DNA of 64,000 bases from Streptomyces ochraceiscleroticus (lineage in GTDB: Bacteria; Actinomycetota; Actinomycetes; Streptomycetales; Streptomycetaceae), in the NCBI RefSeq assembly GCF_000720485.1, contig NZ_JOAX01000039.1, positions 1 to 64,000 of the forward strand. Reading direction: 5' to 3'. The position numbers and the translations under genes were made by a program. Shown here one piece after another: positions 17,425 through 26,509 of this stretch; within the stretch, counting starts at the first letter, position 1, and each line of letters begins with the position of its first letter. The notes beneath the pieces are model-generated. The model was not told the DNA's origin and ran no database searches. It worked only from the letters and a program-made list of their open reading frames with translations.

Positions 17425-17825
17425 CGCCAGGAGAGGACGGGCCCAAGCGCACGGTCCACGGACAGCTCGTGAAGGTACTCACCCACCGGCGGGAGGACCG
17501 GGGGATGACCCTGGAGCCCTTCGCCGGCCGGTGCGTCCGCCGTGGCGAGGTGCATGAACTGGTGACCACCGACCACACCGAAACGGCCGCCGGTGCCCGC
17601 ATCGACCGGGTCGGATTCCTGGGCTTCCTGGAGATCGGCTGCGCCGGCGTCATCGACCGCGGCGACGAAGTGTGGACGGAAGGCCGCCGCATCGGAACGG
17701 TCCTGGGCTTCGACGCCTGCCACTTCCCGAACCACTACAACATCCTGATCCACACCCCCGAGCTCCGCACGGGCCCGCAACTGGGCCTCGCACCGGAAAT
17801 GCAGATGCGCTTCACACAGGGCTGA
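17421..17825 (+). CDS. Small conserved-looking protein of unknown function
   Basis: This 134-residue protein has no motif I can assign. It is acidic to neutral, with no signal peptide or membrane segment. Histidines and cysteines cluster in RCVRRGEVHELVTTDHTE and DACHFPNHYNILIHTPE, which could bind a metal or a small ligand. It resembles short proteins annotated only as domains of unknown function in actinomycete biosynthetic clusters, possibly DUF6917, but I cannot confirm that. The ATG at 17421 has AGGAGG upstream and overlaps the Gfo/Idh stop, so it is the last gene of the plus-strand operon. Confidence 0.75.
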   Translation: MTPGEDGPKRTVHGQLVKVLTHRREDRGMTLEPFAGRCVRRGEVHELVTTDHTETAAGARIDRVGFLGFLEIGCAGVIDRGDEVWTEGRRIGTVLGFDACHFPNHYNILIHTPELRTGPQLGLAPEMQMRFTQG

Positions 17826-17861
17826 GCAGGCGTGCCTTCACGAAGGGGCGATCAAAAACCT

Positions 17862-17892
17862 CGGGCCCGGCGGATGACATCCGCCGGGCCCG
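17862..17892. terminator. Strong hairpin between the biosynthetic operon and tRNA-fMet
   Basis: Perfect 14-base arms (17862-17875 and 17879-17892) flank a GAC loop. The structure lies 36 bases after the last plus-strand gene and nine bases beyond the 3' end of the minus-strand tRNA, so it can serve both. On the minus strand no U-run follows until TTTTTGATC (17852-17860), which lies just beyond the stem and suits termination of the tRNA transcript. Confidence 0.85.
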
Positions 17893-17900
17893 GGAATCAG

Positions 17901-17974
17901 TAGCGGGGACAGGATTTGAACCTGCGACCTCTGGGTTATGAGCCCAGCGAGCTACCGAGCTGCTCCACCCCGCG
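17901..17974 (-). tRNA. Initiator tRNA-fMet (CAT anticodon)
   Basis: The 74-base gene folds as a full cloverleaf. It has the hallmarks of an initiator: no Watson-Crick pair at position 1:72 (C1 opposite U72), three G-C pairs in the anticodon stem (CTGGG CTCATAA CCCAG) and a CAT anticodon. CCA is not encoded (CTG follows the discriminator A). It is isolated, with a terminator hairpin directly downstream. Confidence 0.97.
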
Positions 17975-18038
17975 TCGACAACCGCAACACTACGCGTCCC
18001 GAGCCCGCACGCCTAATCGGCCGCCTCGCGCTCTCTGC

Positions 18039-18833
18039 CTAGCCCGACGGCAGCATCGCGACCGCCACCACCGCGAGCAGTCCGATGTAGGACCAGGCGT
18101 GGATACGGTCCGGAATCCGCGGCGGGCGGCGGCGCAGTACCGCGATCACCGGCAAGGCGCCCAGCAGCAGTGCCGCGGCGGCGCCGGGGTCGACGAGACC
18201 CACCAGGTGCACCTGCGCGTCCGCGCCGGCCGGGAGCGCGTAGCCGCCCAGGGAGACCATGGCGGCCGGGAGCGCGATGGCGAGGGTGAGGGGGTTGGCC
18301 AGCGCGGTCGCCACATGCATCGTGTGCCCGGCCCGCCGCATGGCGGGGACGGTCAGGACGCTGCCGCCCACGCCGAGGAAGGCGGCGACCGCGCCGACGG
18401 GCGCGCCGAGGACGGCCGGCAGCGGCCGCGGCGCGTCGGAGGGCGCCGCGACCCGTGCGCGCGGGCGGAGGAAGCCGGGGCGCAGCAGCAGGTCGACGAT
18501 GGTGAGAGTGACGTATGCGATGAACGCCCAGCGGGCGACGGCCGGCGGGGCGACGCGCGTGGCGAGCGCACCGGCCGCGGCGCCGGCCGCGAGCAGGAGG
18601 AGGAGCGGGCCGCTGCCGCGGAGGGCGACGAGCACCCGCCGCGGTGTGACGGCGGTCGCGAATCCGGCGTTCACCACCATCACCAGGGCCGAGGTGGCCG
18701 TCGCGACCCGCATCGCGTCCGCGCCGAGCGCGGCGTCCGCCCACACCACCACCGGGACCGCGACGAACCCGCCGCCGAACCCGAACAACACGGTCGTCAC
18801 CCCGGTGAGGAGCCCGATCCCGATCAATGCCAT
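18039..18833 (-). CDS. TauE/SafE family permease (sulfite/organosulfur exporter type)
   Basis: About 264 residues with eight predicted hydrophobic segments and the glycine-rich repeat of the family (GFGGGFVAVPVVV in the first half, GVGGSVLTVPAM in the second). Members export or take up sulfite, sulfonates and related anions. The start is uncertain: ATG 18833, or GTG 18836 or 18842 in the same frame; none has a strong ribosome binding site. It is divergent from the AraC-type regulator at 18937, with 103 bases between, so it is probably that regulator's target. Confidence 0.83.
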   Translation of the reverse strand: MALIGIGLLTGVTTVLFGFGGGFVAVPVVVWADAALGADAMRVATATSALVMVVNAGFATAVTPRRVLVALRGSGPLLLLLAAGAAAGALATRVAPPAVARWAFIAYVTLTIVDLLLRPGFLRPRARVAAPSDAPRPLPAVLGAPVGAVAAFLGVGGSVLTVPAMRRAGHTMHVATALANPLTLAIALPAAMVSLGGYALPAGADAQVHLVGLVDPGAAAALLLGALPVIAVLRRRPPRIPDRIHAWSYIGLLAVVAVAMLPSG

Positions 18834-18936
18834 CACGTCCACAGGATCCAGTCCACCAGCCCGGCCGGGCTTCTCACATGCGAAAGTCGGCGCTCTTCTT
18901 TCGCGACTCGGCCAGGCAGGCCAGTACGGTGGCCGG

Positions 18937-19722
18937 GTGAAGAACGTCCCCTTGGACACCGTCGACCACATCCACCGGGCCGTCCTGCCGATCGGCACCG
19001 ACTACCCGCCCGGCCACGTACTGGACTGGCACGAGCACCGGCGCGCGCAGTTCCTCTACGGCGCCACCGGGGTCATGGTCGTCGACACCGACGAGGGGAG
19101 CTGGACCGTTCCGCCCGAGCGGGCCGTCCTGATTCCGGCCGCTACCCAGCACCGGGTCCGCATGCTGGGGGTGAGTACCCGCAGCCTGTACATCGAGCCG
19201 GACGCCGTCCCCTGGTGGCCCGCCACCTGTACGGTCGTGGACGTACCACCGCTGCTGCGCGAACTGCTCCTGGCCGCCGTCGAGTTCGAGGCCGACTACA
19301 GCCTCTCCGGGCGGGAGGGGCACATCGCCGCCCTCCTTCTGCACGAGATCGCCGCGCGCACCCCCCTCCCGTTCCACGTCGGGATTCCCGCCTCACCCGA
19401 TCTCGCGGCGCTCTGCCGCGCCTACCTGGCCGCCCCGGACGCCGGTGTCACCAACGCCACGTGGGCCGCGCGGACGGCCATGAGCGAGCGGGCCTTCACC
19501 CGGCGCTTCCGCGCGGAGACCGGTGACAGCCCGGCCGTCTGGCGGGCCCGCGCCCGGCTGCTCGCGGCCGTACCGTTGCTGCGCACCGCGCCGGTCACCG
19601 AGGTCGCCGGCCGGCTCGGCTACGCCTCGCCCGCCGCCTTCACGGCCGCCTTCACCCGCGCCTTCGGCACACCCCCGTCCCGCTTCGCCACGAGGGACCC
19701 GCTGCGGGCCTCCGGTGTCTGA
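18937..19722 (+). CDS. AraC family transcriptional regulator (cupin sensor plus HTH)
   Basis: This 261-residue protein has an N-terminal cupin-type ligand domain (HVLDWHEHRRAQFLYG, ERAVLIPAATQHRV) and a C-terminal double helix-turn-helix (MSERAFTRRFRAETGDSP and VAGRLGYASPAAFTAAFTRAFG). The GTG at 18937 is the only sensible start. It is divergent from the TauE/SafE gene, which it likely controls. It converges with the rox gene at 19738, only 15 bases away, with a hairpin holding both stop codons. Confidence 0.9.
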   Translation: MKNVPLDTVDHIHRAVLPIGTDYPPGHVLDWHEHRRAQFLYGATGVMVVDTDEGSWTVPPERAVLIPAATQHRVRMLGVSTRSLYIEPDAVPWWPATCTVVDVPPLLRELLLAAVEFEADYSLSGREGHIAALLLHEIAARTPLPFHVGIPASPDLAALCRAYLAAPDAGVTNATWAARTAMSERAFTRRFRAETGDSPAVWRARARLLAAVPLLRTAPVTEVAGRLGYASPAAFTAAFTRAFGTPPSRFATRDPLRASGV

Positions 19723-19737
19723 GCGCCCCGTTCGCGC

Positions 19738-19740
<3 letters not shown>
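19720..19740. terminator. Hairpin that contains both stop codons of the convergent AraC and rox genes
   Basis: TGAGCGC (19720-19726) pairs with GCGCTCA (19734-19740) across a seven-base loop. The first TGA is the AraC stop and the reverse of the last TCA is the rox stop. It can act for both directions, but the stem is short and lies partly inside the ribosome footprint. Confidence 0.5.
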
Positions 19741-21273
<1,533 letters not shown>

Positions 21274-21364
21274 TTATACGTTGAGAGTGGCAAGGAGTGG
21301 GCAACCTCCTTGCCATTGTGTTTTGCTGGCGCCACCGCCGTTCGGCGGCTCCGGTTGTCCCTGG

Positions 21365-22492
21365 TCAGCGGAAGCGGCCGGGGCGGAACGCCGCGAGCAG
21401 CGGGCTGCGCTCCCCGGTGGTGATCTCCTCGGCCAGCAGCTCGCCGACGATCAGGGCGAGCGTCGCGCCGCTGTGGGTGAACGCCACGAACAGGCCCGCC
21501 ACCTCGTCGAGTTCACCGAGCACCGGCTCACCGTCGCCCGGGATCGGCTTCCGGCCCACGCCGAAGGAGTCCAGTTCGAGGCGCGGATGGCCGGCGAGGA
21601 CGGCCGACGCCTCGCGCAGCAGCTTCTCCACCGTGGAGTCCTTGACCTCGTACGTGCCGTCCGCGTGGGCGATCACCTCGGCCGCCGTGGCGTCGGAGTC
21701 CATCACCAGCGCACCGTCCGGAGTGGGCCGCAGCGCCACGCGCGGAGTGTTCAGCGTGGCGCGCAGGTCCGTGCCGAGGGGTGTGGTGCGCACGAGCAGT
21801 GCCTGGGGTGTCGCGTCCGGGATCTCCACGCCGAACTGCCGTACTGTGCCGGGCACTTCGGCCCCCGTCGCCAGGAGGACCGTGTCGACGTCGATGCGCT
21901 CGCCGGCGCCCGTCCGTACGGCGGCCACGCGGTCCCCCTCGACGACGACGGAGGCGGGCCCGGCGCCGGTGAGGATCCGGCCGCCGGCCGCGGTGAGGTC
22001 GTCGGCGAGCTGCCGGACGAGCGGGACGAGGTCCACCCAGCCCTCGCCCGGATTGAAGATCGCACCCTCGTCGGGGATCGCGTCCGGGTCCACTCCGGGC
22101 GTCCACCGGGCGACTTCGTCGCGGGTCAGCCACTCGGCGTCGTACCCGTTGCGTCGCATGTGCGCGAACGCCGCCCGGTGTGACTCGGCGGCACCGGGCG
22201 CAGCCCAGGTCAGCCCGCCGTCGAACTTCAGGTAGCCGGAGGAGGGGACGCGGGTGGCGAACGTGCGGTACCGGTCCATGCCGAGCAGCCGGAGCCGGTG
22301 GTACGCCTCGGAGCGCTTGCCGCCGAAGGAGTTGAGCCAGGACAGCGACCGCCCCGAAGCCCCGTCGGCCAGTTCGCCCTCGGTGGCCAGGACGACGTCC
22401 GCGCCGCGGCGGGCGAGCTGCGCAGCGGTCGACACTCCGATGACACCACCGCCCACGACGGCGACGCGGGGACGGGAAGCGGGAGTGCGCAT
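21365..22492 (-). CDS. FAD-dependent D-amino-acid/sarcosine-oxidase-like oxidoreductase (DAO family)
   Basis: This 375-residue protein starts with VAVVGGGVIGVSTAAQLARRGADV and has the FAD-binding pattern GASGRSLSWLN, plus the C-terminal ITTGERSPLLAAFRPGRF typical of DAO-family enzymes (DadA, SolA and glycine oxidase relatives). It should oxidise a secondary or D-amino acid to the imine. The ATG at 22492 is preceded by AAAGG. Two LacI-type palindromes lie just upstream, so it is probably repressed by a GalR/LacI regulator that is not in the window. Confidence 0.82.
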   Translation of the reverse strand: MRTPASRPRVAVVGGGVIGVSTAAQLARRGADVVLATEGELADGASGRSLSWLNSFGGKRSEAYHRLRLLGMDRYRTFATRVPSSGYLKFDGGLTWAAPGAAESHRAAFAHMRRNGYDAEWLTRDEVARWTPGVDPDAIPDEGAIFNPGEGWVDLVPLVRQLADDLTAAGGRILTGAGPASVVVEGDRVAAVRTGAGERIDVDTVLLATGAEVPGTVRQFGVEIPDATPQALLVRTTPLGTDLRATLNTPRVALRPTPDGALVMDSDATAAEVIAHADGTYEVKDSTVEKLLREASAVLAGHPRLELDSFGVGRKPIPGDGEPVLGELDEVAGLFVAFTHSGATLALIVGELLAEEITTGERSPLLAAFRPGRFR

Positions 22493-22509
22493 GGCAGAAC
22501 CTTTCGTTG

Positions 22510-22523
22510 TGAGAACGTTCTCA
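22510..22523. promoter_or_regulatory. Palindromic operator 1 (TGAGAACGTTCTCA)
   Basis: Perfect 14-base palindrome 18 to 31 bases before the oxidase ATG, with the AACGTT centre common in LacI/GalR operators. It overlaps the expected promoter or transcription start. Confidence 0.7.
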
Positions 22524-22534
22524 TGATCGGCGTG

Positions 22535-22548
22535 TGGGAACGTTCTCA
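22535..22548. promoter_or_regulatory. Palindromic operator 2 (TGGGAACGTTCTCA)
   Basis: Second copy with one changed base, centre-to-centre 25 bp from operator 1. The pair suggests cooperative binding of the same repressor. Confidence 0.65.
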
Positions 22549-22603
22549 CGACGCCTCTGGAGCGTCAAGACGCACGCGCGGCAGCCGGTCACCGCACATG
22601 CGA

Positions 22604-22643
22604 CGGCCCGGCGGCCGCTCACAGGGAGCGGGCTGCCGGGCCG
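22604..22643 (-). terminator. Hairpin downstream of the CsbD gene
   Basis: GC-rich arms of 17-18 bases (22604-22620 and 22626-22643) pair with one bulge around an ACAGG loop, 16 bases beyond the csbD-like stop. Confidence 0.75.
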
Positions 22644-22659
22644 CGCGGATGGTGCCGGA

Positions 22660-22857
22660 TCAGGACTCGTCGTCGCGGTCCGTCAGGGAGTCCTTCATCC
22701 CCCGGCTCTGGCCCTTGGCGTCGTCCACGGCGTTCTTCGCCTTGCCCTTGGCCTCGTCGGCGCGGCCCTGGCCCTTCGTGCGGCTGTCGCCGGTGGCCTT
22801 GCCGGCCATCTGCTTGGCCTTGCCCTTGAGCTTGTCCATGGCGCCCTTGTCACCCAT
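22660..22857 (-). CDS. CsbD-like general stress protein
   Basis: This 65-residue protein is highly charged, rich in Lys, Gly, Asp and Ala, with repeated KGKAK and ADEAKGKAK motifs, as in the CsbD family of small stress-induced proteins. It has no membrane segment and is probably largely unfolded or helical in the cytoplasm. AAGGAG lies seven bases before the ATG. Monocistronic, followed by a terminator. Precise role unknown for the whole family. Confidence 0.88.
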   Translation of the reverse strand: MGDKGAMDKLKGKAKQMAGKATGDSRTKGQGRADEAKGKAKNAVDDAKGQSRGMKDSLTDRDDES

Positions 22858-23077
22858 GCCGGAACTCCTTCGTCTCATTTCGGCGGGACGGCAACCACGC
22901 TGCCGCACCCCTCGCCGGCCCGCACCCCGGAGAGGGCCGGGCCGGTGCGGCCACCGGCGGCTGGACTCGTGCAACCCACCCCCATCTGGTCCTGTCCCGC
23001 CGGTCGTCCAGCGGGCAGCATGTCGGAAATTCATGCCGATCAGCAGGCGCGAGCCTGCGTCAGGTGGTGACCGCTCG

Positions 23078-24793
23078 ATGCCCGAGGTACCCCGTACCGC
23101 CGATCCATTCACAGCCGCCGACTTGGTCCTGCTCAACGGCACGGTCCGCACGATGGACCGGGCCGGTACGACCCGTACCGCACTCGCCGCGCGCGGCGGA
23201 CGCGTGCTCGCCGTCGACGACGACGCCGCGGTGCGCGGGCTCATCGGGCCGCGCACCCGAGTACTGGACCTCCAGGGCCGCTGCGCGGTGCCGGGGTTCA
23301 TCGAGACCCACAACCACCCCACCTTCTTCGGGCTGACCCTCGCCGCGGACGTCGACGCGGGCAGCCCGCCCAACGCCACCATCGCCGACATCGTCGCCCG
23401 GGTGGAGCAGGCCGCCGCCGACGCCGAGCCGGGCACCTGGGTGCGCGGCTACCGGTACGACGACACGCTGCTCGCCGACGACCGGCACCCCACGCGCGCC
23501 GACCTCGACCCGGTGTCCAGGGACCGGCCGGTCTGCCTCCAGCACGTCTCCGGCCACTTCTGTGTACTGAATACAGCGGGGCTGCGGCTGCTCGGCATCG
23601 ACCGGAACACCCCCGACCCGGTGGGCGGCGCGATCCACCGGGACGCGGCGGGCGAGCCGGACGGGGTGCTCGCGGAGACCGCCGCGTTCGCCGCGCACGC
23701 CGCCATGCCCAAGCCGGAGACCGCCGACCTCGCCGAGGCGATCGGGCTGGCCGGCGACGCCTATCTGGCGGCCGGTGTCACCACCGTCCACGACACCGGA
23801 CTCGGGCTGGTCGGCGGGCCCGCGGAGCTCGACGCGTACCGGCTGGCGCGCCGCAAGGGACGGCTGCGCAACCGCGTCCGCGCGTACCTCGTGCAGGACC
23901 TCTTCCCCGGTCTGTCGGGCGGCGAGCTGAGCCCCGTGGAGGCGGGCGTCGCCGGGCTCGGCGACGACCTCTTCCGGGTGGCCGGCGTGAAGCTGTGGGC
24001 CGACGGCTCGCTGCAGGGGCTGACCGGCTGCGTTTCGGAGGGGTACGCCTGCGCGCCGGACAAGAACGGGCTGCTGATCTTCCCGCAGGACGACCTCAGC
24101 AGGCGGGTGGCCACGCTGCACGAGGCGGGCTGGCAGGTCGCGATCCACGGCAACGGGGACGGGGCGATCCAGGCGATCCTGGAGGCGTACGCGAAGCTCG
24201 GCCTCGACCCGCTGGAGGGCGACCGCCGGCACCGCATCGAGCACTGCCAGATGGTCAGCGAGCGGCAGCTCGACCAGATGGCGGCGGCGGGCATCCTCGC
24301 GTCCTTCTTCATCAAGCACGTCTACTACTGGGGCGACCGGCACCGGGACCGCTTCCTCGGCCCCGAGCGGGCGCGGCGCATCGACCCGCTCGCCTCCGCG
24401 GTCAAGCACGGGGTCACCTTCGGGCTGCACTCGGACACGCCGGTGGTCCCCGTACCGCCGCTGGAGGGCATCTGGTGCGCGGTGCGCCGGACGACCCGCG
24501 ACGGCCACGAGCTGGGTCCCGAGCAAGCCGTGGACGTGGACACGGCGCTGCGCGGCTACACCAGCCAGGCCGCCCACCTCGGCTTCGAGGAGCGGGAGAA
24601 GGGCAGTCTGGAGCCGGGCAAGCTGGCGGACATCGCGGTGCTCTCCGCCGACCCGGGCGCCGTCGCGCCGGACGCGGTGCGGGCGCTCCAGGTGGACGCG
24701 ACGGTCATCGGCGGCGAGGTCGTGTGGGGCGGTGCCGGGCTGGACGCCGCGCCGGCCGCCGGACCGGCGGCCGGGGGAGGGGACGGCCGGTGA
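23078..24793 (+). CDS. Amidohydrolase, YtcJ-like metal-dependent hydrolase
   Basis: This 571-residue protein has the amidohydrolase_3 pattern: the metal motif FIETHNHP, VKLWADGSLQG, AIHGNGDGAIQ, HRIEHCQM and FGLHSDTPV, ending with GSLEPGKLADIAVLS. It should hydrolyse an amide or cyclic amide; family members act on N-substituted formamides and similar compounds. The ATG at 23078 is preceded by AGGTGGTGA; the frame is open upstream but without coding character. It leads an operon with a DUF3311 peptide and an SSS transporter, coupled by GTGA and ATGA overlaps, so the transporter probably imports its substrate. Confidence 0.87.
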   Translation: MPEVPRTADPFTAADLVLLNGTVRTMDRAGTTRTALAARGGRVLAVDDDAAVRGLIGPRTRVLDLQGRCAVPGFIETHNHPTFFGLTLAADVDAGSPPNATIADIVARVEQAAADAEPGTWVRGYRYDDTLLADDRHPTRADLDPVSRDRPVCLQHVSGHFCVLNTAGLRLLGIDRNTPDPVGGAIHRDAAGEPDGVLAETAAFAAHAAMPKPETADLAEAIGLAGDAYLAAGVTTVHDTGLGLVGGPAELDAYRLARRKGRLRNRVRAYLVQDLFPGLSGGELSPVEAGVAGLGDDLFRVAGVKLWADGSLQGLTGCVSEGYACAPDKNGLLIFPQDDLSRRVATLHEAGWQVAIHGNGDGAIQAILEAYAKLGLDPLEGDRRHRIEHCQMVSERQLDQMAAAGILASFFIKHVYYWGDRHRDRFLGPERARRIDPLASAVKHGVTFGLHSDTPVVPVPPLEGIWCAVRRTTRDGHELGPEQAVDVDTALRGYTSQAAHLGFEEREKGSLEPGKLADIAVLSADPGAVAPDAVRALQVDATVIGGEVVWGGAGLDAAPAAGPAAGGGDGR

Positions 24794-25023
24794 GCGGCGC
24801 GCGCAAGAGCCTCGGCATCGGGCTCGGGCTGCCGGTCCTGGCGATCCTCGTCGTCATGCCGCTGCTCGCGGACACGGACGTGTACGTCTTCGGCATCCCG
24901 CTGCTGTGGGCATGGATGTTCGCCTGGTTCCCGCTCACCAGCCTGTGTCTGTGGGTGGCCTGGCGGATCGACGAACCGCGGTACCGGGACGAGGAGCGCA
25001 GCGACGAGGGGGCGGGCAGATGA
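24790..25023 (+). CDS. DUF3311 small membrane protein, partner of the SSS transporter
   Basis: This 77-residue protein has two hydrophobic segments (LGLPVLAILVVMPLLA and WAWMFAWFPLTSLCLWVAW) and the WRIDEPRY end typical of DUF3311. It begins with a GTG overlapping the amidohydrolase stop, and its stop overlaps the transporter start. DUF3311 genes regularly precede sodium:solute symporters and are thought to act with them, as in the YhdT/PanF pair. Confidence 0.88.
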   Translation: MSGARKSLGIGLGLPVLAILVVMPLLADTDVYVFGIPLLWAWMFAWFPLTSLCLWVAWRIDEPRYRDEERSDEGAGR

Positions 25024-26456
25024 CCGCGGCGATCTTCTTCGGCGTCATGGCGCTCTCCGTCCTGGTCGCCTTCAGCGCCCGGCGCGGGATGAAGAACATG
25101 TCGATCGGCGAGTACCTCGTCGGCGGCCGCTCCTTCCCGCCCTGGCTGCTGTACTTCCTCGCGGTCGGCGAGATCTACAGCATCGGCACCATGATCGGCT
25201 TCCCGGCGGGCATCTACGCGGGCGGCGCGAGCTACGGCATCTGGTTCCTCGGCTACATCCTGCTGGCCTATCCGCTGGGGTACTACATCGCGCCGCTGAT
25301 CTGGCGGGCCGGCGTGCGGTACGACGCGATGACCATCCCGGACGTCTTCGGGCGGCACTTCCGCAGCCGGAGCCTGGAGCTGGTCACCGCGGGCGCGCTG
25401 CTGGTGGCGCTGGTGCCGTGGGGGCAGTACCAGTTCATCGGCATGCAGGTCGTGCTGCAGGCGCTCGGGCTGCCGATCAGCCCCGTGCAGTCGGTGCTCC
25501 TGGCGGGCGTGATCGCCTTCCTCTACCTGGCGGTCTCCGGGGTCCGCTCGCCCGCCTTCGTCGCGATCCTCAAGGACGTGCTGATGGTGCTGGGCATCGT
25601 CGTGGCCGGGGTGGTGGCGGTGACGGCGGGCGGCGGCCCGGCGGAGGTCTTCGGCCCGGATTCCGTGCCGCGCGCGCAGGTGACGATGAGCGGGTCGCCG
25701 ATGGTCTTCGCGCTCACCACCATCGTCTTCCAGAGCGTCACCTTCTACCTGGGCTTCTCCGCCGCGTACATCTTCACCGCCAAGTCCGAGCGGGCGATCA
25801 AGTCCTCGACGGTGTGGATGCCGGTCTACATGCTGATGTATCCGTTCCTGGTCGCCACCGCCTACTTCGCCTTCGCCGACCGCCCGCATGTGAAGGACCC
25901 CAACACGGTGTTCATGGCGATCGTCCAGGACCGGCTGCCGGACTGGCTGGTGGGCGTGGTGGCCGCGGGCGCGGGCCTGTCGGGCGTCCTGGTACTGGCC
26001 GTCACCGCGCTGACCATCGGCGGCATCGTCTCCCGCAACCTCGCGCCGAACATCCGCCCCGAGGCGCAGCGCCGCACCACCACGGCGGTGGTCGCGGTCT
26101 TCCTGGTCGCCGCCGCGGTGCTCACCCTCACCGCCTCGACGCTGATGCTGACGGTGCTCAATCTGACGTACTACCTGCTCGGCCAGCTCGTACCGGGCTG
26201 GCTCGCGCTGATGTTCTTCCGGCGGGTACGGCCGTGGGCGGTCTCCGCGGGGATGCTCGGCGGGGTCGCGGCATCCATCGTGCTGTACGTGACCGACCCC
26301 GGCCTGGGCGGCATCAACCCCGGCCTGGTCGCGGTGGCCTTCAACTGCGTACTGATGTTCGGGCTGAGTCTGCTGCGTCCCGGGCCGGCCACCGAGCCGG
26401 TGTCGGCGCACCCGCGGGTGACGTCCGGTCAGGGCGCTTCACCGGACACTCCCTAG
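25020..26456 (+). CDS. Sodium:solute symporter (SSS family)
   Basis: This 478-residue protein has 12 to 13 predicted membrane segments and the N-terminal SSS signature GEYLVGGRSFPPWLLYF with VGEIYSIGTMIGFPAG. Such transporters couple Na+ to uptake of small organic solutes such as pantothenate, proline or urea. With the coupled amidohydrolase and DUF3311 genes it probably imports a nitrogen-containing amide or its product. The ATG overlaps the DUF3311 stop. Confidence 0.9.
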   Translation: MTAAIFFGVMALSVLVAFSARRGMKNMSIGEYLVGGRSFPPWLLYFLAVGEIYSIGTMIGFPAGIYAGGASYGIWFLGYILLAYPLGYYIAPLIWRAGVRYDAMTIPDVFGRHFRSRSLELVTAGALLVALVPWGQYQFIGMQVVLQALGLPISPVQSVLLAGVIAFLYLAVSGVRSPAFVAILKDVLMVLGIVVAGVVAVTAGGGPAEVFGPDSVPRAQVTMSGSPMVFALTTIVFQSVTFYLGFSAAYIFTAKSERAIKSSTVWMPVYMLMYPFLVATAYFAFADRPHVKDPNTVFMAIVQDRLPDWLVGVVAAGAGLSGVLVLAVTALTIGGIVSRNLAPNIRPEAQRRTTTAVVAVFLVAAAVLTLTASTLMLTVLNLTYYLLGQLVPGWLALMFFRRVRPWAVSAGMLGGVAASIVLYVTDPGLGGINPGLVAVAFNCVLMFGLSLLRPGPATEPVSAHPRVTSGQGASPDTP

Positions 26457-26509
26457 GCCGACCGCGCGACCCTGCGGCAGGAGGGAGGCAGCAGTGTTAG
26501 AAATTGGAT

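Noticed and set aside
17901..17974. tRNA-fMet as the attachment site of an integrated element
   Set aside because: tRNA genes are common integration sites, but I see no integrase, no direct repeat of the tRNA 3' end in the window and no phage or plasmid genes next to it.
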